DNA from: Methanothrix sp.
Lineage (GTDB): Archaea > Halobacteriota > Methanosarcinia > Methanotrichales > Methanotrichaceae
DNA length: 13,145 nt
Direction of reading: 5' to 3'
NCBI GenBank assembly: GCA_012798025.1
Contig: JAAZNX010000119.1
Coordinates: 1-13,145, forward strand
Below, in pieces: positions 1 through 7,495 of this stretch. Each line of letters starts with the position of its first letter. Within the stretch, counting starts at the first letter, position 1. A model generated the notes under the pieces. That model ran no database searches and was not told where the DNA came from. It was given only the letters and a program-made list of their open reading frames with translations. The translations under genes were made by a program, and so were the position numbers.

Positions 1-104
1 AATCTTTCTATTAGCACGCTAATTACTAATTAAAAAGTTCCCAATAACTTGATCCACAATAAAATTATGCATTTAGAGCTAAATCCCAAAATGCCCATTA
101 ATTC

Positions 105-254
105 CTAATTTCTAAAAAGGGGTTCGGGGAGAGGGGTAAATAGCAATAATAAGAGTGCTGAGAGTATCAGAACCTTGCGGCCTTCTGAGTAACCATACGC
201 GATATCGAAGCCCAATCGCGCCAGGAGATCGAATCTCTTTATCTGCTCCGCCAT
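105..254 (-). CDS. Small hypothetical membrane-type protein (49 aa)
   Basis: I do not recognise this protein. The reading frame opens MAEQIKRFDLLARLGFDIAY, then has a short polar stretch (YSEGRK, 22-27) and a hydrophobic run at residues 28-42 rich in Leu, which could be one short membrane helix. It ends PLFRN before a TAG. The main support is the initiation region: AAGGAGGTG (plus positions 262-270) sits 7 nt before the ATG, one of the strongest Shine-Dalgarno sites in the window. The C-terminal codons run into low-complexity G/A-rich sequence (plus strand 115-137), so the gene may be a 3'-truncated remnant of a longer membrane protein. It has no same-strand neighbour inside the window. Function unknown. 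Existence as a translated ORF is moderately likely. Confidence 0.5.
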   Translation of the reverse strand: MAEQIKRFDLLARLGFDIAYGYSEGRKVLILSALLLLLFTPLPEPLFRN

Positions 255-674
255 TTCTGACCACCTCCTTTATAATAATACTATAATGATATTAGATCAC
301 AATGGATATTACTACTAAGCATCTTTGTGACAAGAGTTGCAGCTTTGGTTAATAAAAGTATCGGCTATGCTATAATTCACTGCGATTTTCATTTGAAGGA
401 GGCATGCCGAGAGTGCTGTCATCTGTCTCAGAGAATTGCGTCTCAAGAGGGTGCCAGCTTTATCGTGGCTTTGGACCACTCTTTCCCAATTGCTACACTC
501 CACGATGCACACGCACATAGGATGTATTAATAGCAACCTATAGCAGACCCGCGACCAGATGAACGGTATCTGCAAAAGCAGCTAGATGGCGCCATATTCC
601 CGATTGTCTTTAATGAGCCTTTCTTCTCCCAAAGACCAATTTGTATTTAACCGCATAAACAATTAATTTGAATT
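255..674. other. 420-bp region without a convincing gene
   Basis: This gap separates the divergent small ORF at 105-254 from larC. A GTG-started plus-strand frame (327-530, 67 codons, rich in His and Cys) and an overlapping minus-strand frame (315-575) cross it. Neither has a good ribosome binding site or a sequence I recognise. AAGGAGG at 397-403 lies only 1 nt before an ATG at 405 that opens a 38-codon frame, too close for normal initiation. No tRNA, C/D-box pair or long hairpin was found by eye. A decayed gene or an unrecognised small RNA remains possible. The larC promoter is at its right edge. Confidence 0.5.
643..650 (+). promoter_or_regulatory. TATA-like box of larC
   Basis: The sequence gtatttaa lies about 25-30 nt before the larC ATG. 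There is no Shine-Dalgarno sequence before that ATG (the preceding bases are AT-only apart from one G). Archaeal transcription normally starts about 25 nt after the box centre, which places the start at or just before the ATG. A leaderless or nearly leaderless larC mRNA is therefore inferred. Confidence 0.45.
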
Positions 675-1889
675 ATGAAGGCCCTTCTATTCGACCCCAG
701 CGCTGGAGCCTCAGGCGACATGATAATGGGCTGCCTTTTGGATCTGGGTGCAGATAAAAATATGGTCCGCAAGGCGGTCGAGTCTGTGGGCTGCACGCTG
801 GAAATCTCGCGCCAGGAGCGCAGCCATGTCATGGCGGCCAGAGTTGATGTGATCTCTGACAGGAGATACCAATCACTGGACGAGGCTGTCTCCATCTTAA
901 AGAGCTCCAGCCTTCAGGGAGATGCACTTCGAAAAGCGCTTCATGCTTTGGATATACTTGCTTGTGCGGAAAGCAAAGTGCATGGCATGCTCAAAGTCGA
1001 GTCCAGATTTCATGAAATCGGTGCGCTTGATGCGCTTGCGGACATTGCGGGAAGCTGCGCTGCACTGCAGTGCATGAATGTACAGCGCGTCTTGTGCCGA
1101 GCGATCTCAGTCGGCGGCGGCTATGTAAAATCGGCCCACGGCCTTCTGCCAGTTCCAGGTCCCGCCTCCCTTGAGATCTTACGGTCTTATGAAATTCCCT
1201 GGAGGGAGGGGCCAGTTGAAGCTGAGCTTCTCACGCCAACGGGCGCTGCCCTCCTGGCTGCGCTGGTCGACGAATTCCTGCCAGAGTTTCCCCTGATTCT
1301 GTCCGAGAAGGTAGGCTATGGTGCGGGCAAAAAAGAGCTCCCTCTGCCAAATGTCCTTCGAGGTATCATCGCGAAGATCCATCCCTGGCAACAAATGATG
1401 TCTGAAGATTTGGAGCATGGACAGCACGGCGACCGCGTTGTGCAATTGGAGACCAATGTAGATGATGTGACTGGAGAGGTTCTGGGCCATCTGATGGAAT
1501 TGCTCATGGATGCTGGAGCACTGGATGTATCCGTTCTGCCTGCAGTGATGAAGAAGGGCCGCAGCGGAAACGTGATCAGGGTCATCGCCAGGCACGAGGA
1601 GATGGATGCACTGGCAAAGATCATGATCAGGGAGACAGGATCCCTCGGCGTTCGCGTCTTTTTAAGCCTACACCGCTATCTGGCTGATCGCGAGGCAGGA
1701 ACCGTAAATGTGGAGATTTGCAATCGCACATTTCTGGTTGCTGTCAAAATTAGCCGGATGGAAGGAAAATTGCTCAACGTCAAGCCTGAGTACGAGGACT
1801 GCAAGAGAATTGCAGACGAGACGGGATTACCATTGCGCGTGGTCATGAAAAAAGTGGAAGAAGAAGGTTGGCGGGCGGCTTGCATGTGA
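675..1889 (+). CDS. larC: LarC-family nickel insertion protein (DUF111)
   Basis: Member of the LarC family (formerly DUF111). In characterised bacteria LarC puts nickel into the pyridinium-bisthiocarboxylate mononucleotide to make the nickel-pincer cofactor of lactate racemase, using CTP. Hallmarks here are FDPSAGASGDM at residues 6-16, FHEIGALDALADI at 112-124, TPTGAALL at 187-194, ETNVDDVTGE at 259-268 and KPEYEDC at 370-376. At 404 residues it is a full-length single polypeptide, with no frameshift between the N- and C-terminal parts of the kind seen in Lactiplantibacillus. The His-rich region common in bacterial versions is only a short EHGQHGD segment (247-253). LarA, LarB and LarE are not in the window. 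Many methanogens carry LarC-like proteins, and the substrate in this organism is not established. The gene is followed after 58 bp by hemL, so it may share a transcript with the tetrapyrrole genes. Family assignment is firm; the cellular role is inferred. Confidence 0.9.
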   Translation: MKALLFDPSAGASGDMIMGCLLDLGADKNMVRKAVESVGCTLEISRQERSHVMAARVDVISDRRYQSLDEAVSILKSSSLQGDALRKALHALDILACAESKVHGMLKVESRFHEIGALDALADIAGSCAALQCMNVQRVLCRAISVGGGYVKSAHGLLPVPGPASLEILRSYEIPWREGPVEAELLTPTGAALLAALVDEFLPEFPLILSEKVGYGAGKKELPLPNVLRGIIAKIHPWQQMMSEDLEHGQHGDRVVQLETNVDDVTGEVLGHLMELLMDAGALDVSVLPAVMKKGRSGNVIRVIARHEEMDALAKIMIRETGSLGVRVFLSLHRYLADREAGTVNVEICNRTFLVAVKISRMEGKLLNVKPEYEDCKRIADETGLPLRVVMKKVEEEGWRAACM

Positions 1890-1947
1890 GTTGTGCCATC
1901 GCAAGTTTGATTAATCTTTACCGGATTGAATAATTGGTGCTCCTCTA

Positions 1948-3216
1948 ATGCGTTTTGACTCATCGATCAAGCTTTACGAGAGCGGCAAGAGGCTGATGCC
2001 AGGCGGTGTCTCCAGCCCTGTGCGTGCCATCTCGCCCCATCCCTTTTATACTGCAAGGTCCGAAGGCCCCTACATCTGGGATGTAGATGGAAACAGATTC
2101 ATCGATTACTGTTTGGCTTACGGCCCCATGGTTCTGGGCCACCGCCATCCAGCTATAATGCAAGCTGTAGTCTCTCAGCTGCAGAAGGGCTGGCTCTACG
2201 GAACTCCATCTGAGCTGGAGGTTCAGATGGCGCAGAGAATTTCCAGGCTCTACCCCAGCATGGAGATGCTCCGCTTCGTAAGCACTGGCACTGAAGCCAC
2301 AATGGCTGCAATTCGCGTGGCACGCGGAGCGACAGGCAGAAATAAGATCATTAAGATCGAGGGCGGCTTTCACGGCGCTCACGACAGCGTCCTGGTCAAG
2401 GCAGGCTCAGGAGCCACTACTCTGGGAACTCCAGACTCCCTAGGAGTCCCTGCGGACAGCGCCAAGAACACTCTGCAGTTGCCCTACAATGATCCCTGGG
2501 CTTTGGAGAAGGTGCTGAGGAGTTTTGCGGGCGAGGTTGCATGTCTGATCATGGAGCCCGTTTTGGGAAATATCGGCCCGGTTCTGCCAAATGACGGTTA
2601 CCTTCAGGCTGTCCGGGAGATCACAAGAGACAACGACGTTCTTCTGATCTTCGATGAGGTCATAACAGGCTTCCGACTAGCTCTGGGAGGGGCGCAGGAA
2701 TACTACGGGGTTACCCCAGATTTGACTACGCTCGGCAAGATCATAGGTGGCGGGTTTCCGATTGGAGCCTTTGGCGGCAGGCGCGACTTGATCTCGCAGG
2801 TAGCACCGGGCGGCGGCATCTACCAGGCAGGAACCTTCAACGGCAGTCCAATCTCCCTGGCCGCAGGAATGGCCACGCTGGATGTCATGGAAAAAGAGAA
2901 TGTTTTGGAAAGGCTGAATGCCGCGGGAGATATGATGCGAAAGAGGCTGCAGGAGATTTTGGAGGACTTGAAGCTGAATTACAGCGTCGCTGGAATTGCC
3001 AGCATGTTCAAGGTCTTCTTCGGTCCAGAGCCTCGCAATTACATAGATGCCCTGAAGTGCGATAAAGCAGGCTATCTGGCATTCTTCCATCGGATGCTAG
3101 AAAAGGGCGTATTTCTCACGCCCAGCCAGTATGAGACAGATTTTATCTCTGCGGCCCATTCCACAGAGGTCATCGAAGCCACATTGGAGGCGTTCCGAAC
3201 CTGTCTGAAAAACTGA
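1948..3216 (+). CDS. hemL: Glutamate-1-semialdehyde 2,1-aminomutase
   Basis: PLP-dependent class-III aminotransferase that converts glutamate-1-semialdehyde to 5-aminolevulinate, the last step of the C5 route to all tetrapyrroles (haem, sirohaem, cobamides, F430). The 422-residue length is normal for HemL. Recognisable parts are the N-terminal [11 protein letters not shown] (17-27), [11 protein letters not shown] (44-54), the STGTEA phosphate-binding loop (112-117), FDEVITGFR with the PLP-ring aspartate (235-243), and [16 protein letters not shown] with the Schiff-base lysine K264. GTFNGSP (295-301) also fits. The chosen ATG gives the standard HemL N-terminus; GGTG lies 8 nt upstream as a weak Shine-Dalgarno. 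An AT-rich stretch in the 58-bp gap after larC (1906-1920) could serve as an extra promoter. The stop codon TGA shares bases with the inferred CTG start of hemC, so translation is probably coupled. Confidence 0.96.
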   Translation: MRFDSSIKLYESGKRLMPGGVSSPVRAISPHPFYTARSEGPYIWDVDGNRFIDYCLAYGPMVLGHRHPAIMQAVVSQLQKGWLYGTPSELEVQMAQRISRLYPSMEMLRFVSTGTEATMAAIRVARGATGRNKIIKIEGGFHGAHDSVLVKAGSGATTLGTPDSLGVPADSAKNTLQLPYNDPWALEKVLRSFAGEVACLIMEPVLGNIGPVLPNDGYLQAVREITRDNDVLLIFDEVITGFRLALGGAQEYYGVTPDLTTLGKIIGGGFPIGAFGGRRDLISQVAPGGGIYQAGTFNGSPISLAAGMATLDVMEKENVLERLNAAGDMMRKRLQEILEDLKLNYSVAGIASMFKVFFGPEPRNYIDALKCDKAGYLAFFHRMLEKGVFLTPSQYETDFISAAHSTEVIEATLEAFRTCLKN

Positions 3217-4130
3217 TCATCGGAAGTCGCGGCAGCCCTCTGGCATTGCGCCAAACCGAGATCGTCAGGGAGAGGCTTCGACCTCTTGGAGTTGAGACTG
3301 AGATTGTTCTGGTCAAGACCAGCGGTGATGTCTTTCTTGACAAACCCTTGCACCAGCTTTCAGGAGTGGGTGTGTTCGTAGCTGAGATCGACGAGCATAT
3401 GCTCTCTGGCAAGATCGACCTGGCCGTACACAGCATGAAGGATCTTCCTACCAAAAGGCCAAAAGAGCTGACAGTTTCTGCCATCTTGAAGCGCGACTCT
3501 CCCGCGGATATTCTGGTGAGCAAGGGTGGCCTCGCTCTGGATGAATTGAAGGAAGGCGCTGTAGTCGGCACATCGAGCATGCGCCGCACTGCACAACTGC
3601 GCCGCACAAGGCCCGATCTGCAAGTATCTAGCCTGCGCGGAAACCTGCACACGAGGCTCCGAAAACTGAACCTAGGAGATTACGATGCCATCGTTCTGGC
3701 AGAGGCTGGTTTGCAGCGCATGGGCCTGAAGCTGGATTACGCAAGGCTTGACAAGGAGTTGTTCGTTCCATCGGCCAACCAGGGAACGATAGTAGTAGTC
3801 TCCAAGATAGGAACGAAGGCCGAAATGCATTCTAAATCCATTGATGATGTGCCCACCAGAACTGAGACCATGATCGAGCGTAAGATCCTGGAGACCGTTG
3901 GCGGTGGCTGCATCGTGCCTATTGCGATTCACGCAGATGTGATCAATGGCGCTGCTCGAGTCCTGGCTGAGGTCCTCTCCATGGATGGAAAGAGGTTTGT
4001 GCGATTGGACGAGAAGATATCTTTAGGGGATGGTTACCTGGACCAGGCCGAGGATATGGGACGTAGGCTGATGGAGATGGGCGGAAGAGAGCTTGTGCTA
4101 GAGGCGGTGAAGGCGTTTGGCGCGCGGTAA
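3213..4130 (+). CDS. hemC: Hydroxymethylbilane synthase (porphobilinogen deaminase), CTG start inferred
   Basis: Cytosolic enzyme that joins four porphobilinogens into hydroxymethylbilane on a covalent dipyrromethane cofactor. With residue 1 at 3213, the family motifs are [15 protein letters not shown] (2-16), [11 protein letters not shown] with the catalytic aspartate D77, [13 protein letters not shown] (119-131), SLRGN (140-144), and GGGCIVPIA with the cofactor-bearing C233. The 305-residue length is typical. The start is unusual. No ATG, GTG or TTG occurs in frame between the upstream stop (3132-3134) and TTG 3246, and starting at 3246 would delete the conserved GSRGSPLAL segment. CTG at 3213 overlaps the hemL stop as CTGA, like the common ATGA coupling overlap, and gives an N-terminus like other archaeal HemC proteins. 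CTG at 3201, 10 nt after GGAGG (3186-3190), is the alternative. The 3' end overlaps cobA-hemD by 14 bp. Confidence 0.93.
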   Translation: MIIGSRGSPLALRQTEIVRERLRPLGVETEIVLVKTSGDVFLDKPLHQLSGVGVFVAEIDEHMLSGKIDLAVHSMKDLPTKRPKELTVSAILKRDSPADILVSKGGLALDELKEGAVVGTSSMRRTAQLRRTRPDLQVSSLRGNLHTRLRKLNLGDYDAIVLAEAGLQRMGLKLDYARLDKELFVPSANQGTIVVVSKIGTKAEMHSKSIDDVPTRTETMIERKILETVGGGCIVPIAIHADVINGAARVLAEVLSMDGKRFVRLDEKISLGDGYLDQAEDMGRRLMEMGGRELVLEAVKAFGAR

Positions 4131-5574
4131 GGTCTATCTTGTGGGCGCAGGTCCTGGCGATCCCGAACTCATGACTTTGAAGGCAAAGCGGCTTGTATCG
4201 GAAGCTGATGTGATTTTATATGACCGACTGCTGGATCCGAAGATGCTGGACGGGGTTAAGGCAGAATTGATCGACGTGGGCAAGACGGCAGGACGGCACA
4301 AGCTCTCTCAGGATGGCATCAACAGGCTCCTCATCGAGAAAGCAGAAGCAGGCAATGTTGTCGTTCGCCTTAAAGGCGGCGATCCATATCTCTTTGGCCG
4401 TGGTGGAGAGGAGGCTCTGGCATTGCTTGAGAGGGGCATTCATGTAGAAGTAGTGCCAGGAGTCACATCAGCCATTGCAGCTCCGGAGCTGGCTGGAATT
4501 CCCGTAACCCACCGGGGTGTAGCCTCATCGCTGACCATCGTCACCGGCCATGAGGAACCTGGAAAGAACGGCCCCCTGGACTGGAACGCCATCGCACGCC
4601 TCGGTGGGACGCTGGTGGTCTTGATGGGCGTCTCGCGTTTGGAGAAAAATATCGCAGCGCTGATAGGTGGTGGAAGATCGTCCCAGACGCCGGCTGCAAT
4701 CGTGGAGAAGGGCGGCTGGCCTGATCAGAAGATGATATCTGGCACTCTTGCAAATATCGCAGAGTTGGCAAGGATGGCGAAGATCAAGCCGCCTGCCATA
4801 CTTGTAGTTGGGGATGTCGTTGGCCTTTCCAGGAAGCTCGCAAAAAAGAAGATAGCAATTCTGAGGCCTGCGGCCCAGCAGGAGGAATCCAGGAAGCTGG
4901 CCGAAGCATATGGCTTTTTGCCGATCTTGGCACCATCCATAGCGCTTGTAGAGAGGCCACTGCCACCCGATCTGCTGGAAAGGATCAGGGCTGCGGAGTG
5001 CGTTGCCTTCACCAGTGCAAATGGCGCAGCTTTGGCCCTGAAAAACGAGGCAGTCCGCTCCAGCCTGGCGGAGAAGATGATAGTTGCCATCGGCCCTAAG
5101 ACTAGCCAGGCGCTGATCAGTTACGGCCTGAGGCCCCAGGTGCCTGAGGAGTACAGCTCTGAAGGTCTTATGAGGATGCTGAGTGGTAAATGCAAGCACA
5201 TCCTCTTCCTCAGGAGCGCCCAGGGCAGTCAGTACCTCTCCGAGGGGCTGAGGTCATCCGGGCTCTTAGTGGACGACATTCCCCTTTACGAGGTAGTGGC
5301 ATCCCACGACCCGAGGCTCGACGAGCTGATAAAAATGGCCAGAAGCGTTGACATATTTGCTTTCACCAGCTCTTCTACAGCAAGGAATTTGTTAGAGCGA
5401 GCGAGAGAGCTGGGACTGGAGAAGGAGCTCAGAGAGGCACTGGACTGTGCCACCGTGGCAGCGATTGGAAAGCCTACAGCCAAAGAGCTTGAACGGTTGG
5501 GCTTGAAGGTGAACATAATGCCAAGGGTTTTCACCTTTGAGGCAATGCTACAAGCGTTGAAGGCGGAGGTGTGA
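4117..5574 (+). CDS. cobA-hemD: Fused uroporphyrinogen-III C-methyltransferase / uroporphyrinogen-III synthase
   Basis: Two enzymes in one 485-residue chain. Residues 5-240 are an S-adenosylmethionine uroporphyrinogen-III methyltransferase (SUMT) that makes precorrin-2, with VGAGPGDPEL (9-18), VVRLKGGDPYLFGRGGEEA (82-100), VPGVTSA (113-119) and IPVTHRG (128-134). Residues about 245-485 are uroporphyrinogen-III synthase, which cyclises the HemC product, with FTSANGAA (298-305), AIGPKT (324-329), FTSSSTARNL (416-425) and AIGKPTAKEL (449-458). HemD is poorly conserved, so the second half rests on these short motifs, its length and its position after hemC. The fusion lets one polypeptide form uroporphyrinogen III and commit it to the sirohaem/cobamide/F430/haem branch. 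The TTG start at 4117 follows GGTGA by 6 nt. A later start would remove the GAGPGDP loop. The downstream radical SAM gene begins 1 nt after the stop codon. Confidence 0.93.
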   Translation: MARGKVYLVGAGPGDPELMTLKAKRLVSEADVILYDRLLDPKMLDGVKAELIDVGKTAGRHKLSQDGINRLLIEKAEAGNVVVRLKGGDPYLFGRGGEEALALLERGIHVEVVPGVTSAIAAPELAGIPVTHRGVASSLTIVTGHEEPGKNGPLDWNAIARLGGTLVVLMGVSRLEKNIAALIGGGRSSQTPAAIVEKGGWPDQKMISGTLANIAELARMAKIKPPAILVVGDVVGLSRKLAKKKIAILRPAAQQEESRKLAEAYGFLPILAPSIALVERPLPPDLLERIRAAECVAFTSANGAALALKNEAVRSSLAEKMIVAIGPKTSQALISYGLRPQVPEEYSSEGLMRMLSGKCKHILFLRSAQGSQYLSEGLRSSGLLVDDIPLYEVVASHDPRLDELIKMARSVDIFAFTSSSTARNLLERARELGLEKELREALDCATVAAIGKPTAKELERLGLKVNIMPRVFTFEAMLQALKAEV

Positions 5575-5575
5575 A

Positions 5576-6736
5576 ATGATCATATTTTCAAAAGCACTGG
5601 CGGACCAGGCTACTGTCTGGGAGACCCTGCGAGCATCCGAGACCTGTCAGAGCCTGCCGCCAGATCTCGTCAGGTTCTCCGCCCAGTCAAGGCCTGTGGT
5701 GATGTGGAACATAACGCGGCACTGCAACCTTGCTTGCAGCCATTGTTACATGGATGCCAATAGCGAACCTCAGGACGAGATGTCTCTGGAAGAGGGCATA
5801 CGCCTGGAGGATGATCTGTCTGCCCTCAAGATCCCCATCCTCATCTTCACAGGAGGCGAACCTCTCTTGAGCCGCAACTTTTTCGCCTATGCCTTCCATG
5901 CTCGTGAGATCGGCCTTGGCACCGTCATCTCAACAAATGGAACACTGATTTCTCCCCAGGTGGCGAGATTGCTGGCAGAAGCGAAGATCAGGTATGTGGG
6001 CGTGAGCATCGACTCAGCTTCGCCGCAGCGTCACGATGCCTTCCGTGGCGTTCACGGAGCCTGGGAGAAGGCATTGCAAGGATTGCGAAACGCACGAGAT
6101 GCTGGGCTTAAGACCGGCCTTCGCATAACCTTGACCCGCGACAATTGGCAGGATGTACCTGCTCTCTTGAACCTTGCTTTGGAGGAGGAGATCCCTCGGT
6201 TCTGTCTCTACCATCTGGTGCCTACAGGTCGAGGTGCAGGAATTGCAGAAAGGGACGTCACGCCAGAGCAGCGCCGTAGCGTGATCAGGCTGCTGGCTGA
6301 GGCCGCAGTGGAGCTGAAGGACCAGAATATCGAGATCCTAACAACTGATTCGCCCATGGATGGTGCCTACCTTTTGGAGCTCTTAAAGGATGACCCAAGG
6401 CATGAATATGTGAAAAGGCTCTTGACTAACGCTGGTGGTTGTTCAGCGGGCGTCAAGGTGGCGAATATCAACCACCGGGGGGATGTCCATCCTTGTCATT
6501 TCATGCCCCATATCGTTGTGGGAAATGTTCGTGAACGGCCATTTCGCGACATATGGATCGACCATCCATCCCATGAGCTAGAGATCCTGCGTGATGTCAA
6601 GTCCCACCTCAAAGACGCTTGCGGAAAGTGCTGCTACAAAGAACTCTGCGGAGGATGCCGTCAGAAGGCCTACTACTATCATGGCGACCTGCTGGGCGAG
6701 GACCCTACCTGCATACTCAAGCCTTTCAATCAGTGA
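5576..6736 (+). CDS. ahbC: AhbC/NirJ1-like radical SAM enzyme of the sirohaem-to-haem route
   Basis: Radical SAM protein with the cluster motif CNLACSHC (C50, C54, C57), FTGGEP (91-96), STNGT (119-123) and a SPASM-like C-terminal cysteine set (C289, C307, C349, C352, C353, C358, C361, C379). The N-terminal LPPDLVRFS..PVVMWNITRHCNL, the middle YVGVSIDS and YHLVPTGRG, and ILTTDSPMDGAYL (254-266) resemble AhbC/NirJ1, which removes acetate side chains from 12,18-didecarboxysirohaem to give Fe-coproporphyrin III. The tail (ELCGGCRQKAYYYHGD, 356-371) is closer to AhbD/NirJ2, the Fe-coproporphyrin decarboxylase giving haem b. The exact step is therefore uncertain, but an Ahb role fits the operon. 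GGAGGTG ends 4 nt before the ATG. The other Ahb enzymes are not in the window. No terminator-like T-run follows directly. Confidence 0.68.
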   Translation: MIIFSKALADQATVWETLRASETCQSLPPDLVRFSAQSRPVVMWNITRHCNLACSHCYMDANSEPQDEMSLEEGIRLEDDLSALKIPILIFTGGEPLLSRNFFAYAFHAREIGLGTVISTNGTLISPQVARLLAEAKIRYVGVSIDSASPQRHDAFRGVHGAWEKALQGLRNARDAGLKTGLRITLTRDNWQDVPALLNLALEEEIPRFCLYHLVPTGRGAGIAERDVTPEQRRSVIRLLAEAAVELKDQNIEILTTDSPMDGAYLLELLKDDPRHEYVKRLLTNAGGCSAGVKVANINHRGDVHPCHFMPHIVVGNVRERPFRDIWIDHPSHELEILRDVKSHLKDACGKCCYKELCGGCRQKAYYYHGDLLGEDPTCILKPFNQ

Positions 6737-6762
6737 TATTGCAGAAGTGCTATGTACCGGAA

Positions 6763-6775
6763 CTTATAATTAATA
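6763..6775 (+). promoter_or_regulatory. TATA-like box of the 38-codon ORF
   Basis: The AT-only stretch cttataattaata lies about 30-43 nt before the ATG at 6806. A start about 25 nt downstream, near 6795, would give a leader of roughly 11 nt holding the GAGGG ribosome site at 6795-6799. The box is in the gap just after the radical SAM gene, so the small gene may have its own promoter. Confidence 0.4.
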
Positions 6776-6805
6776 TTAGTTAGAATGAAGTATTGAGGGC
6801 TGAGA

Positions 6806-6922
6806 ATGACACACCACGAAGAAAAGAAGGAGAAGAAGGAAAAGACAGAAGCTAAGGTAGAGCCCATTAAGCCTGGTGATAAGAGGGTTAGCAAGAAGAG
6901 GCTGCTCGATACCTGTGAGTGA
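6806..6922 (+). CDS. Small highly charged hypothetical protein (38 aa)
   Basis: I do not recognise this protein. It begins MTHHEEKKEKKEKTEAK, a Lys/Glu-dominated segment that is probably disordered or a single charged helix, and ends KRVSKKRLLDTCE with one cysteine next to the last residue. There is no hydrophobic segment or signal peptide. GAGGG (6795-6799) is 6 nt before the ATG and a TATA-like box is at 6763-6775, so initiation signals are good for such a short frame. A T6 run at 6941-6946 after the stop could end transcription. The opposite strand also has an open frame, which is probably a shadow. It sits between the tetrapyrrole operon and a convergent metalloprotease gene, and position gives no clear functional hint. 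Confidence 0.55.
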   Translation: MTHHEEKKEKKEKTEAKVEPIKPGDKRVSKKRLLDTCE

Positions 6923-6940
6923 TTGTCAGAGGAGCTATCC

Positions 6941-6946
6941 TTTTTT
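6941..6946 (+). terminator. Oligo-T terminator candidate
   Basis: Six consecutive T residues lie 18 nt after the stop of the 38-codon ORF, in the 49-bp gap between two converging genes. Archaeal RNA polymerase terminates at T-runs without a required hairpin. No obvious stem precedes it. On the other strand this is an A-run, so it would not serve the metalloprotease gene. Confidence 0.35.
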
Positions 6947-6971
6947 AAAATATCGTCCTCCATTGCTTTTT

Positions 6972-7460
6972 TCACGTGCTTGGCTTCATGGCCTCAGCAG
7001 CCATCAAATAACCAATTGCCCTCTCGGCTAGCGGATATTTGCGCACCAGGGCCTTGAACCTCTTGCCATGGTTGGGCTCGATTAGATGGGCCAGCTCGTG
7101 TACGATCACATAATCCTCGACCCACTGAGGCAGCCCGACCAGCCTATTGCTGATGCGAATGGTCTTGGTGGTATAGTTGCAAGATCCGCGCCTGTGCTCC
7201 TGGCGTGTAGAGTACGTGATGGAGCTCCATTTCAGAACCCCATGAAAATACTTTTTATTCAGATGGCTTGCCCGGGCTTGCAGGTGATCATCATTCCTTG
7301 GAACGTCGCTCTTCACAAGCCTCGCCTGGAGGCGAGCGATGTGATCTTGCAGGGCTGCATCGGAGATATAAGATGGCGCAAGAACCTCCATTCGCCCACC
7401 GACCATCCGGGCCTGTATGGTCTTCTTGCGCTTATTGGACCTCTTTATTATAACCTCCAT
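6972..7460 (-). CDS. YgjP-type (M48-like) zinc metallopeptidase
   Basis: Putative soluble zinc-dependent peptidase of the YgjP/DUF45 family. The signature is HELAH at residues 121-125 with the third probable ligand H131 in EPNHGKRF, preceded by the family motif RRGSCN (90-95), which usually reads RWGSC. The N-terminal strands (KRSNKRKKTIQARM, then MEVLAPSYIS) match the start of the conserved YgjP core. At 162 residues it is shorter than the roughly 230-residue bacterial versions but keeps the core. The ATG at 7460 was preferred to the in-frame TTG at 7466, because GGGAG lies 6 nt before the ATG and would overlap the TTG. TTTAATAA on the minus strand (7496-7503) may be its TATA box. The gene diverges from the papain-like protease. 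Physiological substrate unknown. Confidence 0.85.
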   Translation of the reverse strand: MEVIIKRSNKRKKTIQARMVGGRMEVLAPSYISDAALQDHIARLQARLVKSDVPRNDDHLQARASHLNKKYFHGVLKWSSITYSTRQEHRRGSCNYTTKTIRISNRLVGLPQWVEDYVIVHELAHLIEPNHGKRFKALVRKYPLAERAIGYLMAAEAMKPST

Positions 7461-7495
7461 GACCAACTCCCTAATTTTCTGTTTGCTCTAGCAGC

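Noticed and set aside
115..137. G-rich low-complexity stretch as a possible mobile-element edge
   Set aside because: No inverted partner or target duplication was found nearby.
327..530. GTG-started 67-codon His/Cys-rich frame
   Set aside because: No Shine-Dalgarno, no recognised family and an overlapping open frame on the other strand. It is kept only as part of the unexplained gap.
1179..1624. Minus-strand frames within larC
   Set aside because: They are shadows of conserved LarC motifs on the plus strand.
4525..5199. Long minus-strand frame (224 codons) across cobA-hemD
   Set aside because: It lies antisense to well-supported SUMT and HemD motifs. The product is rich in Cys, Arg and Gln with no recognisable domain.
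6730..6975. Minus-strand 81-codon frame, GTGA-overlapping the zinc protease stop
   Set aside because: It is mostly the complement of the charged 38-codon ORF, which turns Lys/Glu codons into a Ser/Phe/Leu run. It has no Shine-Dalgarno and ends in AT-rich spacer.
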